This document shows, one piece after another, positions 45,935 to 54,976 of a stretch of 64,000 nucleotides of DNA. Source of the DNA: Opitutales bacterium (GTDB lineage: Bacteria; Verrucomicrobiota; Verrucomicrobiia; Opitutales; Oceanipulchritudinaceae). The first letter of the stretch is position 1; each line of letters starts with the position of its first letter. The position numbers were made by a program, and so were the translations under genes. The stretch is taken from assembly GCA_020831485.1 (NCBI GenBank), contig JAFIGG010000002.1:100006-164005 (forward strand), in the 5' to 3' direction. The notes under the pieces were generated by a model. The model had not been told where the DNA came from. It made no database searches and saw only the letters and a list, made by a program, of their open reading frames with translations.

Positions 45935-48148
45935 ATGACTACTTCAGCCACGCTTGAGAATCGTCGTATATTGATCATCGACGATAATGACTCCATTCAC
46001 AGTGACTTCCGGAAAATTCTGGAGTCACCAATGGAGGATGTGGGTGCCGAAGCAAAGGCTCTCGAGGCTGAACTCTTTGGTGAGGCGGAGCCCACAACAA
46101 GCTTGAGAACCTCTTTTACGCTAGATTCCGCTTATCAGGGACAGGAGGGTCTCGAGAAAGTGAAGCAGGCTCTCGCCGAAGGAAAGCCATATGCCATGGC
46201 CTTTCTGGATGTGCGTATGCCTCCTGGTTGGGACGGCATAGAGACGGCCGGAAAACTTTGGCAGGCGGATCCGGATCTGCTCATTGTTATCTGCACGGCC
46301 TACTCGGACTACTCCTGGGAGTCGATGGTGGAACGCCTGGGGCAGACGGACAAGCTGCTGATTCTTAAGAAGCCGTTTGACCCTATGGAGGTTTCGCAGC
46401 TGGCCCTGTCGATGACCGAAAAATGGCAATTGGCCCGCACCGCACGCCTGCGCATGGATGAACTCGAAGCGCTGGTTGGGGAACGGACCAGTAGCCTGCA
46501 GGAAGAAATCAGCCAGCGCCGCAGGGCCGAGGAGGAACTGGCTGAGGCGAGAGATGCCGCTGAAGCTGCCAACCAGGCCAAAAGTGAATTCCTGGCCAAT
46601 ATGAGCCACGAGATCCGTACGCCGATGAACGGTATTTTCGGCATGTGCCAGCTGCTGAAGGATGCCAAGGAATTACACCCGGACCTCGTGGATCTGGTCA
46701 ATATACTCAATTCCAGTGGCGAGGTACTGCTGGCTTTGATCAACGATGTTTTGGATTTCTCTAAAATTGAAGCCAACAAGCTGACCCTGGAAAAAGCATT
46801 TTTCTCACTCGAAGAACTGATTGGCGACACGGTACAGCTGTTTGCCGCTCAGGTTGAAGATAAGCAGCTCGAACTCATCAGCATCGTCGAGTTGGTCGAA
46901 GGCGAAACCTTTATCGGCGATTCCGTCCGTATCCGCCAAGTGCTGCAGAACCTGCTGAGCAATGCGATCAAGTTTACCAAATCCGGCGAAGTAGTTGTCC
47001 GCGCCACAAGCCGAAGGATCTCTGGCACCCATTCGGAGATATCGATCCAGGTGAAGGATACAGGAATCGGTATATCGAAAGAGGCTCAGGAATCGCTGTT
47101 CAAACCTTTCATTCAAGCCGACAGCTCAATCACCCGACGCTACGGCGGCACTGGCCTCGGCCTGACCATCTGCCAACGTTTGATCACTCTGATGGATGGC
47201 AAGATTCGCCTGCACAGCGAACCGGGCGTGGGAACAACATTCGACATCAAGATTCCCCTGGAACAGGCATCGCTCTCAATGCCCCGCCAAAGCAGTCAGA
47301 TCGCACTCGAGAAATTATCAGGGCGGCGCATGTTGATCGTCGATGACAACAAAACCAATCGTCACTTCCTTTGCCGACTGCTCGACAGCTGGTCGGTCCA
47401 GCATGTGGAAGCGGACTGCGCTGAAAGTGCTCTGGAAGCAATTGGGGCCGCACTGAATTCCAAACTGCCTCTGGACCTGATTCTGTCTGACTACCATATG
47501 CCGGACAAGGACGGGCTCAGTTTGGCCAGGGACATCAAGCAGCGTTTCCGTGGCCAGGCACCTCCCTTTCTGCTGCTGACCTCAAACTATAAACGTCCAG
47601 AGCCGGAACAACTCGCGGTTGCCGGAATCGCAGGCTGCCTGTTCAAGCCACTTCGCAAGCAACACCTTCTGAATTCAATTATCGAGATCTTGAGCGTGGA
47701 ATCGATCAAGGATGGAACGTCTTTTGCCGCGAGACTGAAGGAACCAGAAGACCTTGCCCTGCCTCCTTTACGCGTTCTTGTGGCTGAAGACAACAAGGTG
47801 AATCAGCAAGTGGCACGGCTGATCCTGGGGAAACTGGGATGCAACGTCGAGGTCGTTGCGGACGGCGAAGAGGCTGTGTCCGCCTTCAATAGATATAGCT
47901 ATGACTTCATTATCATGGACTGCCAAATGCCCAAATTGGATGGATTCGACGCGACCCTGCAGATCCGTGAAATTGAGCGCGAAAATGACCTAAAACGGAT
48001 TCCAATTATTGCAATGACCGCCGGTGCATTGAAATTTCGTGATCGGTGTATCGAAGTGGGTATGGACTATTTCATCTCCAAACCGGTTCAACGTAAAGAG
48101 CTTCTGGCTGTTCTGCGGAATCTTGTTTCGAAGGAATCACCAAACTAA
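45935..48148 (+). CDS. Hybrid sensor histidine kinase with three receiver domains
   Basis: A 737-residue soluble kinase. An N-terminal receiver (about 10-155, phospho-Asp92 in AFLDVRMPPGWDG) carries an inserted acidic segment at about 36-66. A coiled coil follows (about 165-215), then HisKA with His225 (ANMSHEIRTPMNG), the ATPase domain (about 330-445, VLQNLLSNAIKF, DTGIGIS, GGTGLGL) and two C-terminal receivers (LILSDYHMPDKDG and FIIMDCQMPKLDG). It has no membrane helix and no sensor domain, so the first receiver must take input from another kinase. The next gene, 6 bases later, is such a kinase. Confidence 0.93.
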   Translation: MTTSATLENRRILIIDDNDSIHSDFRKILESPMEDVGAEAKALEAELFGEAEPTTSLRTSFTLDSAYQGQEGLEKVKQALAEGKPYAMAFLDVRMPPGWDGIETAGKLWQADPDLLIVICTAYSDYSWESMVERLGQTDKLLILKKPFDPMEVSQLALSMTEKWQLARTARLRMDELEALVGERTSSLQEEISQRRRAEEELAEARDAAEAANQAKSEFLANMSHEIRTPMNGIFGMCQLLKDAKELHPDLVDLVNILNSSGEVLLALINDVLDFSKIEANKLTLEKAFFSLEELIGDTVQLFAAQVEDKQLELISIVELVEGETFIGDSVRIRQVLQNLLSNAIKFTKSGEVVVRATSRRISGTHSEISIQVKDTGIGISKEAQESLFKPFIQADSSITRRYGGTGLGLTICQRLITLMDGKIRLHSEPGVGTTFDIKIPLEQASLSMPRQSSQIALEKLSGRRMLIVDDNKTNRHFLCRLLDSWSVQHVEADCAESALEAIGAALNSKLPLDLILSDYHMPDKDGLSLARDIKQRFRGQAPPFLLLTSNYKRPEPEQLAVAGIAGCLFKPLRKQHLLNSIIEILSVESIKDGTSFAARLKEPEDLALPPLRVLVAEDNKVNQQVARLILGKLGCNVEVVADGEEAVSAFNRYSYDFIIMDCQMPKLDGFDATLQIREIERENDLKRIPIIAMTAGALKFRDRCIEVGMDYFISKPVQRKELLAVLRNLVSKESPN

Positions 48149-48154
48149 AGTATT

Positions 48155-49438
48155 ATGCACGATCCAAGCAATCATTTCGCCGAACAGAGATTGCCAAATC
48201 AAAGTCCGAAAGGCGCCGAAACACTTCTCGCCGCACTTCTCGACAATGTGCCCGATGCAATCTTCTTCAAAGATTTACAGAGCAGGTTCACTTGCGTCAG
48301 CCGGGCCATGGTGGAAAGGACGAGTATAAAAAGCCGGGAAGAAATTCTCGGCAAAACGGATTTCGATCTCTTCGATGAAGAACACGCCCGAAAGGCTTTC
48401 GAAGACGAGCAGGCTATTGTTCGCACCGGCGAACCCTTTTTCAACAAGATTGAAAAAGAGATCTGGCCCGATGGATCCATCAGCTGGGTCTCCACATCCA
48501 AAATGCCGCTCTACGATGAAAATGGGGCAATCATAGGCACCTTTGGTATCTCCAGCGACATCACGCGCAGGATGAGCGCAGAGTTGAAGCTAAAAGACAC
48601 TCAGAAGGAACTGCTTGAAGCATCCCGCCTGGCAGGAATTGCCGAAATATCCAGCGGGATTCTGCACAATATCGGCAACGGCTTAAATAGCGTCAACACA
48701 ACCGGTAATGTCCTCAGCGAAAGACTCGCAAACTCGCGTGTGGCAAACCTGGTTAAAATTGCGGAAATGATTCGTTCGAACAAGGACAACATTGCGCAAT
48801 ATATCTCTGAAGATCCCAAAGGCTCGAAAATCCCTGAGTATCTTACACAACTTTCGGATATACTTCAGTCCGAGCAAGAGTTCCTCAAAGAGGAGGTTCA
48901 GCAATTGCAGAAATACGTTGAGCACCTCAAGGCCATTGTGGCGATGCAGCAAAACTACAGTCGAACTTCCAGTTTGATTGACCGTGTGGCACCAGAGGAG
49001 TTGATGGAAGAGGCATTAAAAATCAGCGAGATTTCACTAACCCGCCATGGGATCGACGTGCTGCGCGACTTTAAACAAGTTCCAATCATTGATGTCAGTC
49101 GCCATAAAGTATTACAGATTCTGGTTAACTTTATCCGTAACGCAAAATACGCTATCGATGAAACCGGGCGCGAGGACAAACTGATCCTCGTTGGCCTCCA
49201 ATCGACCGAAGATGGCAATGTGGCATTCTCTGTTCGCGACAACGGAGTCGGCATCGATCCCGAGGTCCTCCCCAAGCTTTTTCAGTTTGGATTCACCACC
49301 CGTGAACAAGGTCATGGGTTCGGCCTCCACGCCTGTGCCAATACCGCAAAAGAACTGAAGGCACGCATCAAAGTCGACAGCGAAGGCAAAGAAAAAGGTG
49401 CCTGCTTCACGCTTGTGGTTCCAGTTCAGCCACAGTAA
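48155..49438 (+). CDS. PAS-domain histidine kinase
   Basis: A 427-residue cytoplasmic kinase. A PAS domain (about 25-145, LLDNVPDAIFFKDLQSRFTCVS and the PAC end GTFGISSDITRR) is followed by an H-box of the unusual form GILHNIGNGLNSV with His171. A long helical linker and a HATPase domain complete it (ILVNFIRNAKYAID, VRDNGVGIDPEVLPKLFQFGFTTRE, GHGFGLH). The HNxGNxLNS box is a minority type found in kinases of the PAS/FGFTT class. It is 6 bases after the hybrid kinase, so the two probably form a pathway. No DNA-binding response regulator is next to them. Confidence 0.9.
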   Translation: MHDPSNHFAEQRLPNQSPKGAETLLAALLDNVPDAIFFKDLQSRFTCVSRAMVERTSIKSREEILGKTDFDLFDEEHARKAFEDEQAIVRTGEPFFNKIEKEIWPDGSISWVSTSKMPLYDENGAIIGTFGISSDITRRMSAELKLKDTQKELLEASRLAGIAEISSGILHNIGNGLNSVNTTGNVLSERLANSRVANLVKIAEMIRSNKDNIAQYISEDPKGSKIPEYLTQLSDILQSEQEFLKEEVQQLQKYVEHLKAIVAMQQNYSRTSSLIDRVAPEELMEEALKISEISLTRHGIDVLRDFKQVPIIDVSRHKVLQILVNFIRNAKYAIDETGREDKLILVGLQSTEDGNVAFSVRDNGVGIDPEVLPKLFQFGFTTREQGHGFGLHACANTAKELKARIKVDSEGKEKGACFTLVVPVQPQ

Positions 49439-49471
49439 TACATTGACCGTTGGAATGATCCACACGGCTCT

Positions 49472-49492
49472 GCGGGCACGAGGCGTGCCCGC
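49472..49492. repeat. Perfect palindrome in convergent intergenic space, REP-like
   Basis: Arms GCGGGCAC and GTGCCCGC are separated by GAGGC, in the 80-base gap between the convergent PAS kinase and cusA genes. There is no T-run, so it is not a plain intrinsic terminator. The GC-rich arms and the location resemble REP-type elements. I saw no second intergenic copy in this window. Confidence 0.5.
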
Positions 49493-49518
49493 CCCCGATG
49501 AAGTTCAGATACTTTGGT

Positions 49519-52500
49519 TCAACGGGAACGATTGCGGGCCATGTAGTAGATCACTGGGTAGAGAATCAGCTCCAGAATAAAACTGGTAATCAAGCCGCCG
49601 ATCATGGGTGCTGCCATACGGCGCATAGTATCTGCTCCTGCGCCGACGGCAAACATCAGCGGCATCAGACCAATCATCGTGGTTAAAACCGTCATGGTTT
49701 TGGGGCGGATTCTCCGGACTGCGCCATGGTGCACTGCCTGCCAGAGGTCCGCTGGACTTTTCAACCATCCCTTCTCTTTCCAGCGATCGTGGCTCTTGTC
49801 CAGATACAACAGCATGATCAAGGATGTTTCCGCATCCAGACCCAACAAGGCAATGATGCCGACGACCACCGCTACGGAAAGATTGTAGTCGAGAAGCCAC
49901 AACATCCATATCGCGCCTATGACGCTGAAACTGAGAGTCGAGAATATCAACAGCACACGCAGCCAACTGCGGGTTGCGAGCCAGAGAAGCAACACGATCC
50001 CGAGGAGCGTCAAGGGGATCACAATTGCAAACTGAGCTTTTGCCCGTTCAATATTCTCATACTGCCCCGACCAAACCAGCGTATAGCCCGGAGGCAAAAT
50101 CACCTCCCGCTCAACCACTGAACGTGCTTCGCGCACATAGGTGCCAACATCGATTCCACTTATATCCACATACACCCAGGCTGTTAAACGGGCATTTTCG
50201 CTCTTGATCATCGGTGGACCGCCGGTCAGTTCAAAATCTGCAATCTGCTCCAGCGGAACTTGCCCGCCGTCCGGCAGCGGCACCAGTAGTTGTTTCAGCC
50301 GCGGCAGGTTGTCGCGTAATTCGCGTGGATAGCGCAGGTTCACCGGAAACCGTTCCAGGCCTTCGACCGTCTCGGTCACTGTAATGCCACCGACAGCCGT
50401 TTCGATAATAGACTGCACCTCGTCGACCGATAATCCATACTGTGCCAACGCCCCCTGCCGCCTAGGTAAAATCTGCAGATACTTGCCTCCCACGGTACGC
50501 TCAGCGTAGGCGGAGGTGGTGTAAGGAGCAGTTCTTTCACCCATCTGGATGGCCTGTTCGACCTCACCTGCGATCGCGGAAAGCGTTTCCAGGTCCGGCC
50601 CCATGACCTTGATGCCGACGGGGGTCCGTATCCCGGTTGATAACATATCGATGCGCGCACGAATCGGCATGGTCCAGGCGTTTGCGAGGCCGGGGATTTG
50701 GACCGCGCTGTCGAGACCTTCAATCAAGCTGCCATCCGGCAATTCAAAACCATAAATCAGTTCATTCATGGTTATGCGCCGTGACTCCGACCAGATCTTG
50801 GATGGTAGCCATCTCGCCCAAGAGGGCCATTCGGTAAAGAAGCGTTGGCGGGGAATATGACGCCACTGCTTGTCGTCCCGGTGCAGCGTGATGGTCGTCT
50901 CAATCATATTCAGCGGTGCCGGATCCGTAGCGGATTCAGCCCGCCCGATTTTCCCATGCACATCCTTTACCTCCGGAAATGCATAGATTAAGCGACTTGT
51001 CTGATGCAGCAGTTCACGGGCCTTGTCGATGCTCAAGCCCGGTTCGACAGTTGTCGGCATGTAGAGCAAATCCCCTTCCTCCAGGGGCGGCATGAACTCA
51101 GTGCCAAGCTGCCGAAACGGCAACCAGAAGGTTGTGAACACTAAAGACACCGCCAGAAACAAAACCAACCAGCGGAAACGAATCGAAAAAGCCAATACTG
51201 GCGTGTAGATCCACTCTAGAAACCGGGTCAGTGGATTCGCATCTTCATCTCTCAGCTTCTGCGGCAACACCACGATCGCAGCGAGCAGGATCCAGATGAT
51301 TGGCCCCCAAAACTGCCAGGGTGTCCATTCCCTCGGAATGTACATGGCCAGAAGAATAGCCGGAATGAAGACAATGGCAGCACCCGCAAGCATGCTCTGC
51401 CATCGTCGCCATTTCTGTGACCACGGTGATTGGCGCACAAAATAGAGCATCAGCACAGGCGTCAGAGTCACCGCAAGCAAAGCGGCTGAAGCCATTGCAA
51501 AGGTCTTCGTGTAGGCCAGTGGGCGGAACAAGCGACCGGACTCAGCCCCGAGTAAAAAGATCGGAAGGAAACTGACGGTAATGACCAGTAGACTGAAAAA
51601 CAGTGTCGGCCCGACCTCCAATGATGCCCTTCGGACCAGTTCGTAATGGCTTTCTTTGGATCCACTACGCCGTTGTCGTTCGAGGTGCTTGTGGGTATTC
51701 TCGACCAGAACAATTGAACAATCCACCATAACACCTATGGCAATGGCAATGCCTCCCAGACTCATGATATTGGCATTGATCCCGAAAAATGCCATCAGAC
51801 TCAAACTCGCCAACGAAGCCATAGGCAGCACAACAGCGGCCACCAGAGCGCTGCGCACATGCAGCAGAAAAAGAATCATGATCAGGGTCACCGCCAGCAT
51901 TTCCTTCAGCAGCGTCGTGCTCAAAGTTGCAATGGATCGGTCGATCAGGTCGGAGCGGTCGTAAGCCACTTGAACCGCGAGGCCCGCCGGTAAGCCCTGC
52001 TCCAACTCCTGCAGTCGCTCACTCACTCTGCGAATGGTATCGCGGGCATTGTCACCGTGGCGCATCACCACAATTGCTCCAACGGTCTCTCCCGCGTCGT
52101 TCCAGTCCGCAACGCCCTGGCGGATTTGCGGCCCGACATCAATTCGGGCAATATCACCCAGTCGAACCGGTATGCCATCTTCTGCACTGGCAATCGGGAT
52201 CGCCTTCAGGTCCTCAATTACACGTGCAGTGCGGTAGCGCCTCTCGCTGATTCCATCCTGGGGCAGGCCCTTCAAAAACTCGGCATCAGGTCTGCCCAGC
52301 AAACCCCGGCTCCAAACCATGTATTCCATTTCGCTCAGTTCCAGCGAACGGGCACCGATATCCCGATTCGAACGTCGTATGGCATTCCCGACGGCGTTGA
52401 TGCTGATGTCGTAAGCCTGCAAGGTCGCCGGATCAACGGTCACCTGATACTGCTTTTCATAACCGCCAATGGAAGCGACTTCGCTGACTCCGTCCAGTGC

Positions 52501-53184
52501 TGTCAGTTCATAGCGCAAGTACCAATCCTGGAGTGCGCGCATTTCTGAAAGATCGAGATCCGGTTGCAGCAATGCTTCTCCCGTCAGGGGGCAGTCCTCA
52601 CGTGCATGCTGTCCGGTAAAGACTCGGACCCGTTCGAGGCGTTGGCGCACCAGCACATCGCTTCCGGCTTCATCTCTGCTAGCATACCAGCTGTCCGTCT
52701 CAGGGTCCCACCAGACGCCCTGCGGATGGGCGGCGCTGTAGGGACCAGTTTCGAGAACGTATTGATACACCCAGCCGACTCCCGTTGCATCCGGTCCCAG
52801 ACGTGAATTCGCGGCTTCGGGCAAACGGTCCGTCAAGGTGCTCAACTGTTCCAGGACTCGGGTACGTGCCCAATACATATCAGTTCGGTCCTCGAAGATG
52901 ACGTAGACAAAACTCACACCGAACATGCTGAAACCGCGTACATCACGAGTCTGCGGAACCGCCAACAGCGAGCGGGTCAATACGCTGGTCACCTGGTCCT
53001 CAACAACTCCCGGAGCCTGTCCCGGAAGTTCAGTGACAACCACAACCTGGGTATCCGAAAGGTCAGGAATGGCATCAACAGTGATCTCGCGAATACTCCA
53101 AATACCGACACCGACAATCCCCAGCGCAATCAGTATCACCAGGAAGCGGTTGCGCAGGCAGGCATCAATCAGTTTTTCAATCAT
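49519..53184 (-). CDS. cusA: Heavy-metal efflux RND pump, CusA type
   Basis: A 1221-residue inner-membrane pump of the HME-RND family. It starts with IREITVDAIPDLSDTQV and shows the CusA-like PPLEEGDLLYMPTT and MLSTGIRTPVGIKVMGPD blocks typical of monovalent-metal (Cu/Ag) pumps, with the D(4)-type helix motif GVMVDCSIVLVENTHKH. It is about 170 residues longer than E. coli CusA. One insertion (about 165-215) contains CPLTG, and a second (about 585-650) adds hydrophobic segments after the fourth-helix region. Its start overlaps the end of the adaptor gene by eight bases. Exports metal from cytoplasm or periplasm through the adaptor and TolC-like channel. Metal specificity is inferred. Confidence 0.93.
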   Translation of the reverse strand: MIEKLIDACLRNRFLVILIALGIVGVGIWSIREITVDAIPDLSDTQVVVVTELPGQAPGVVEDQVTSVLTRSLLAVPQTRDVRGFSMFGVSFVYVIFEDRTDMYWARTRVLEQLSTLTDRLPEAANSRLGPDATGVGWVYQYVLETGPYSAAHPQGVWWDPETDSWYASRDEAGSDVLVRQRLERVRVFTGQHAREDCPLTGEALLQPDLDLSEMRALQDWYLRYELTALDGVSEVASIGGYEKQYQVTVDPATLQAYDISINAVGNAIRRSNRDIGARSLELSEMEYMVWSRGLLGRPDAEFLKGLPQDGISERRYRTARVIEDLKAIPIASAEDGIPVRLGDIARIDVGPQIRQGVADWNDAGETVGAIVVMRHGDNARDTIRRVSERLQELEQGLPAGLAVQVAYDRSDLIDRSIATLSTTLLKEMLAVTLIMILFLLHVRSALVAAVVLPMASLASLSLMAFFGINANIMSLGGIAIAIGVMVDCSIVLVENTHKHLERQRRSGSKESHYELVRRASLEVGPTLFFSLLVITVSFLPIFLLGAESGRLFRPLAYTKTFAMASAALLAVTLTPVLMLYFVRQSPWSQKWRRWQSMLAGAAIVFIPAILLAMYIPREWTPWQFWGPIIWILLAAIVVLPQKLRDEDANPLTRFLEWIYTPVLAFSIRFRWLVLFLAVSLVFTTFWLPFRQLGTEFMPPLEEGDLLYMPTTVEPGLSIDKARELLHQTSRLIYAFPEVKDVHGKIGRAESATDPAPLNMIETTITLHRDDKQWRHIPRQRFFTEWPSWARWLPSKIWSESRRITMNELIYGFELPDGSLIEGLDSAVQIPGLANAWTMPIRARIDMLSTGIRTPVGIKVMGPDLETLSAIAGEVEQAIQMGERTAPYTTSAYAERTVGGKYLQILPRRQGALAQYGLSVDEVQSIIETAVGGITVTETVEGLERFPVNLRYPRELRDNLPRLKQLLVPLPDGGQVPLEQIADFELTGGPPMIKSENARLTAWVYVDISGIDVGTYVREARSVVEREVILPPGYTLVWSGQYENIERAKAQFAIVIPLTLLGIVLLLWLATRSWLRVLLIFSTLSFSVIGAIWMLWLLDYNLSVAVVVGIIALLGLDAETSLIMLLYLDKSHDRWKEKGWLKSPADLWQAVHHGAVRRIRPKTMTVLTTMIGLMPLMFAVGAGADTMRRMAAPMIGGLITSFILELILYPVIYYMARNRSR

Positions 53185-54910
53185 GGCTGTTTACCTCCGA
53201 CATAGTTGGCAAGGTATCCGCTGTGTCGTAACAGGTGAGCATAGCCGAACCCCAGAGCGGGTTGAGTACCCGCCCTTCTCGCTGAACCCACCAGCCATTG
53301 TCACCAAAATCCGGGAACATTGGGCACAAAACCTTTTGCAAGCCTCCCTCCCAATCATCCGGGATGCCAATGGCCTCGGCCAGTGCAATAAAGGCCCGAC
53401 CACTTTTTTCATAGGCCAGGCGGACTTCCTGAATGTCGTCACTCTCGGGGATCCCTGCTCCGCTCTCACCCAGCTCCGTCAGACCCAGGTCACCACTGTC
53501 CAAAAGTTGCTGGGAACGATCGCGAAGACTCTCAATAGCGGAACGCATACCATCTGAATCGTCCTCCACCAAACGGTCACCAAGATCCAAATAGGCATGT
53601 ATCCAATCAATCCAGAGTGGAATGGATTCTGACTCCAGTCCTTCTACTTCGCTGGCTGTCGGCCCCTCGTCCTCACTTTCTTCGATCGCAAAATCGCCGT
53701 CGATTCTTCTCAACAAGGACTCCCGCAGACGGCTTTCGCTGTCGATCAGGAACTGACCACTGACAACAACCTCCTCGCCGGATTCGATGCCGTCCAGGAT
53801 TTGCACCCAGCCGCTCTCGCTTTCGACGCCTGCGACGACTTCACGGGGTTCGAACTGTCCCCGGCCCTTGTTGATATAAACCATGCGACGTGTCCCCGTA
53901 TCGAGCAAAGCTGCCCGTGGAACAACTACGGTGGATTCAGTTTCCTGACTGGCGAAATGCACCTTCGCGAACATACCTGGTCGCAATTGCAAATCAGGGT
54001 TGTCCAGTTCCATGCGTGCCCGCGCCTGGCGGCTGCGTCCGTCCATGGTTGGATAAAGGTAGTTGACCTTCGCTTCCGTGACTTGACCGGGGAATGCGTT
54101 GAACTCAATTTTTGCCGGCGAACCTTCTTTGACCATATTCAGCTGGTTCTCATAAACGGCGGCTTGCAGCCAGACACGGCTGAGGTCGGTGATTTCGAGC
54201 AAGAGGCCGCCTTCATTGAGACGATCTCCGCTGTACGCGGCAATCCGCTCGACGATGCCATCGACGGGACTGTAAACACGGTAAGTCCAATCGGCCTCTC
54301 CCTGGGATTCCCATTCGGCTATCTGATCCGGATGAACGCCGAGAATCCTCAACTGGCGTCGTGCCGCGTCGATCAGACTATCACGCGTTCCCGACTGGCG
54401 CAGCAGGCTGATCAACTCCCCGGCTGCGTTGAGAACACGAGGACTATGAATTTCGGCCACAACCTGGCCTGCTTTGACGGGGTCTCCGCTGCGGTTTACA
54501 GCGAGCTTCTCAATGTAACCCTCGCTGCGGAGGACAAGCCTGTGCAATCTGGACTCGTCCACAGCGATGGCGCCGAAACTGAACAAGTCACGCTCCAGCT
54601 GCCGGTATTCCGCAGTCGCAACCCGAACACCGATGCTCTGCACCATGTTCGGGTCCAACCCCAGGGCTCCGGTGAGCATTGATGGCTCCAGCGGTGTCAA
54701 TTCCATGCCGCACACCGGACAGTAACCAGGTTCCGGTTGGATGATCCAGGGATGCATGCCGCTGATGTACCATTGCGTATCACCGTTTTCATTACTGCCA
54801 TCGTGTTCATGTCCAACACTGTCCGAGGTGGTCGAAAATTGACCGCCCAGCCAGGCTCCGGTAAAACCGGCGGCGAGCAGACTGAGCGTAAAAATCAAAA
54901 GGGTTTTCAT
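53177..54910 (-). CDS. cusB: RND periplasmic adaptor with metal-binding domains, CusB type
   Basis: A 577-residue membrane-fusion protein. A membrane anchor (about 2-22) is followed by a heavy-metal-binding domain (about 40-75, SGMHPWI then CPVCGMELTPL), the usual barrel-sandwich and hairpin domains (VRVATAEYRQLERDLFS, LEGY-like LRSEGYIEKL, LFSPVDG-like VYSPVDGIVE) and a C-terminal DUF3347 domain (about 455-575, LCPMFPDFG and LNPLWGSAMLTC). The two extra metal-binding domains mark it as a copper/silver adaptor. An alternative start at 54970 adds 20 residues and lies only 6 bases after the tolC-like stop. It overlaps cusA by eight bases. Confidence 0.92.
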   Translation of the reverse strand: MKTLLIFTLSLLAAGFTGAWLGGQFSTTSDSVGHEHDGSNENGDTQWYISGMHPWIIQPEPGYCPVCGMELTPLEPSMLTGALGLDPNMVQSIGVRVATAEYRQLERDLFSFGAIAVDESRLHRLVLRSEGYIEKLAVNRSGDPVKAGQVVAEIHSPRVLNAAGELISLLRQSGTRDSLIDAARRQLRILGVHPDQIAEWESQGEADWTYRVYSPVDGIVERIAAYSGDRLNEGGLLLEITDLSRVWLQAAVYENQLNMVKEGSPAKIEFNAFPGQVTEAKVNYLYPTMDGRSRQARARMELDNPDLQLRPGMFAKVHFASQETESTVVVPRAALLDTGTRRMVYINKGRGQFEPREVVAGVESESGWVQILDGIESGEEVVVSGQFLIDSESRLRESLLRRIDGDFAIEESEDEGPTASEVEGLESESIPLWIDWIHAYLDLGDRLVEDDSDGMRSAIESLRDRSQQLLDSGDLGLTELGESGAGIPESDDIQEVRLAYEKSGRAFIALAEAIGIPDDWEGGLQKVLCPMFPDFGDNGWWVQREGRVLNPLWGSAMLTCYDTADTLPTMSEVNSHD

Positions 54911-54976
54911 GCGGGGTCCAACTCTGGACGGATCGCTGATTTTGCAGGAATGGGATTCAGGAGTTTCCATGACCGT

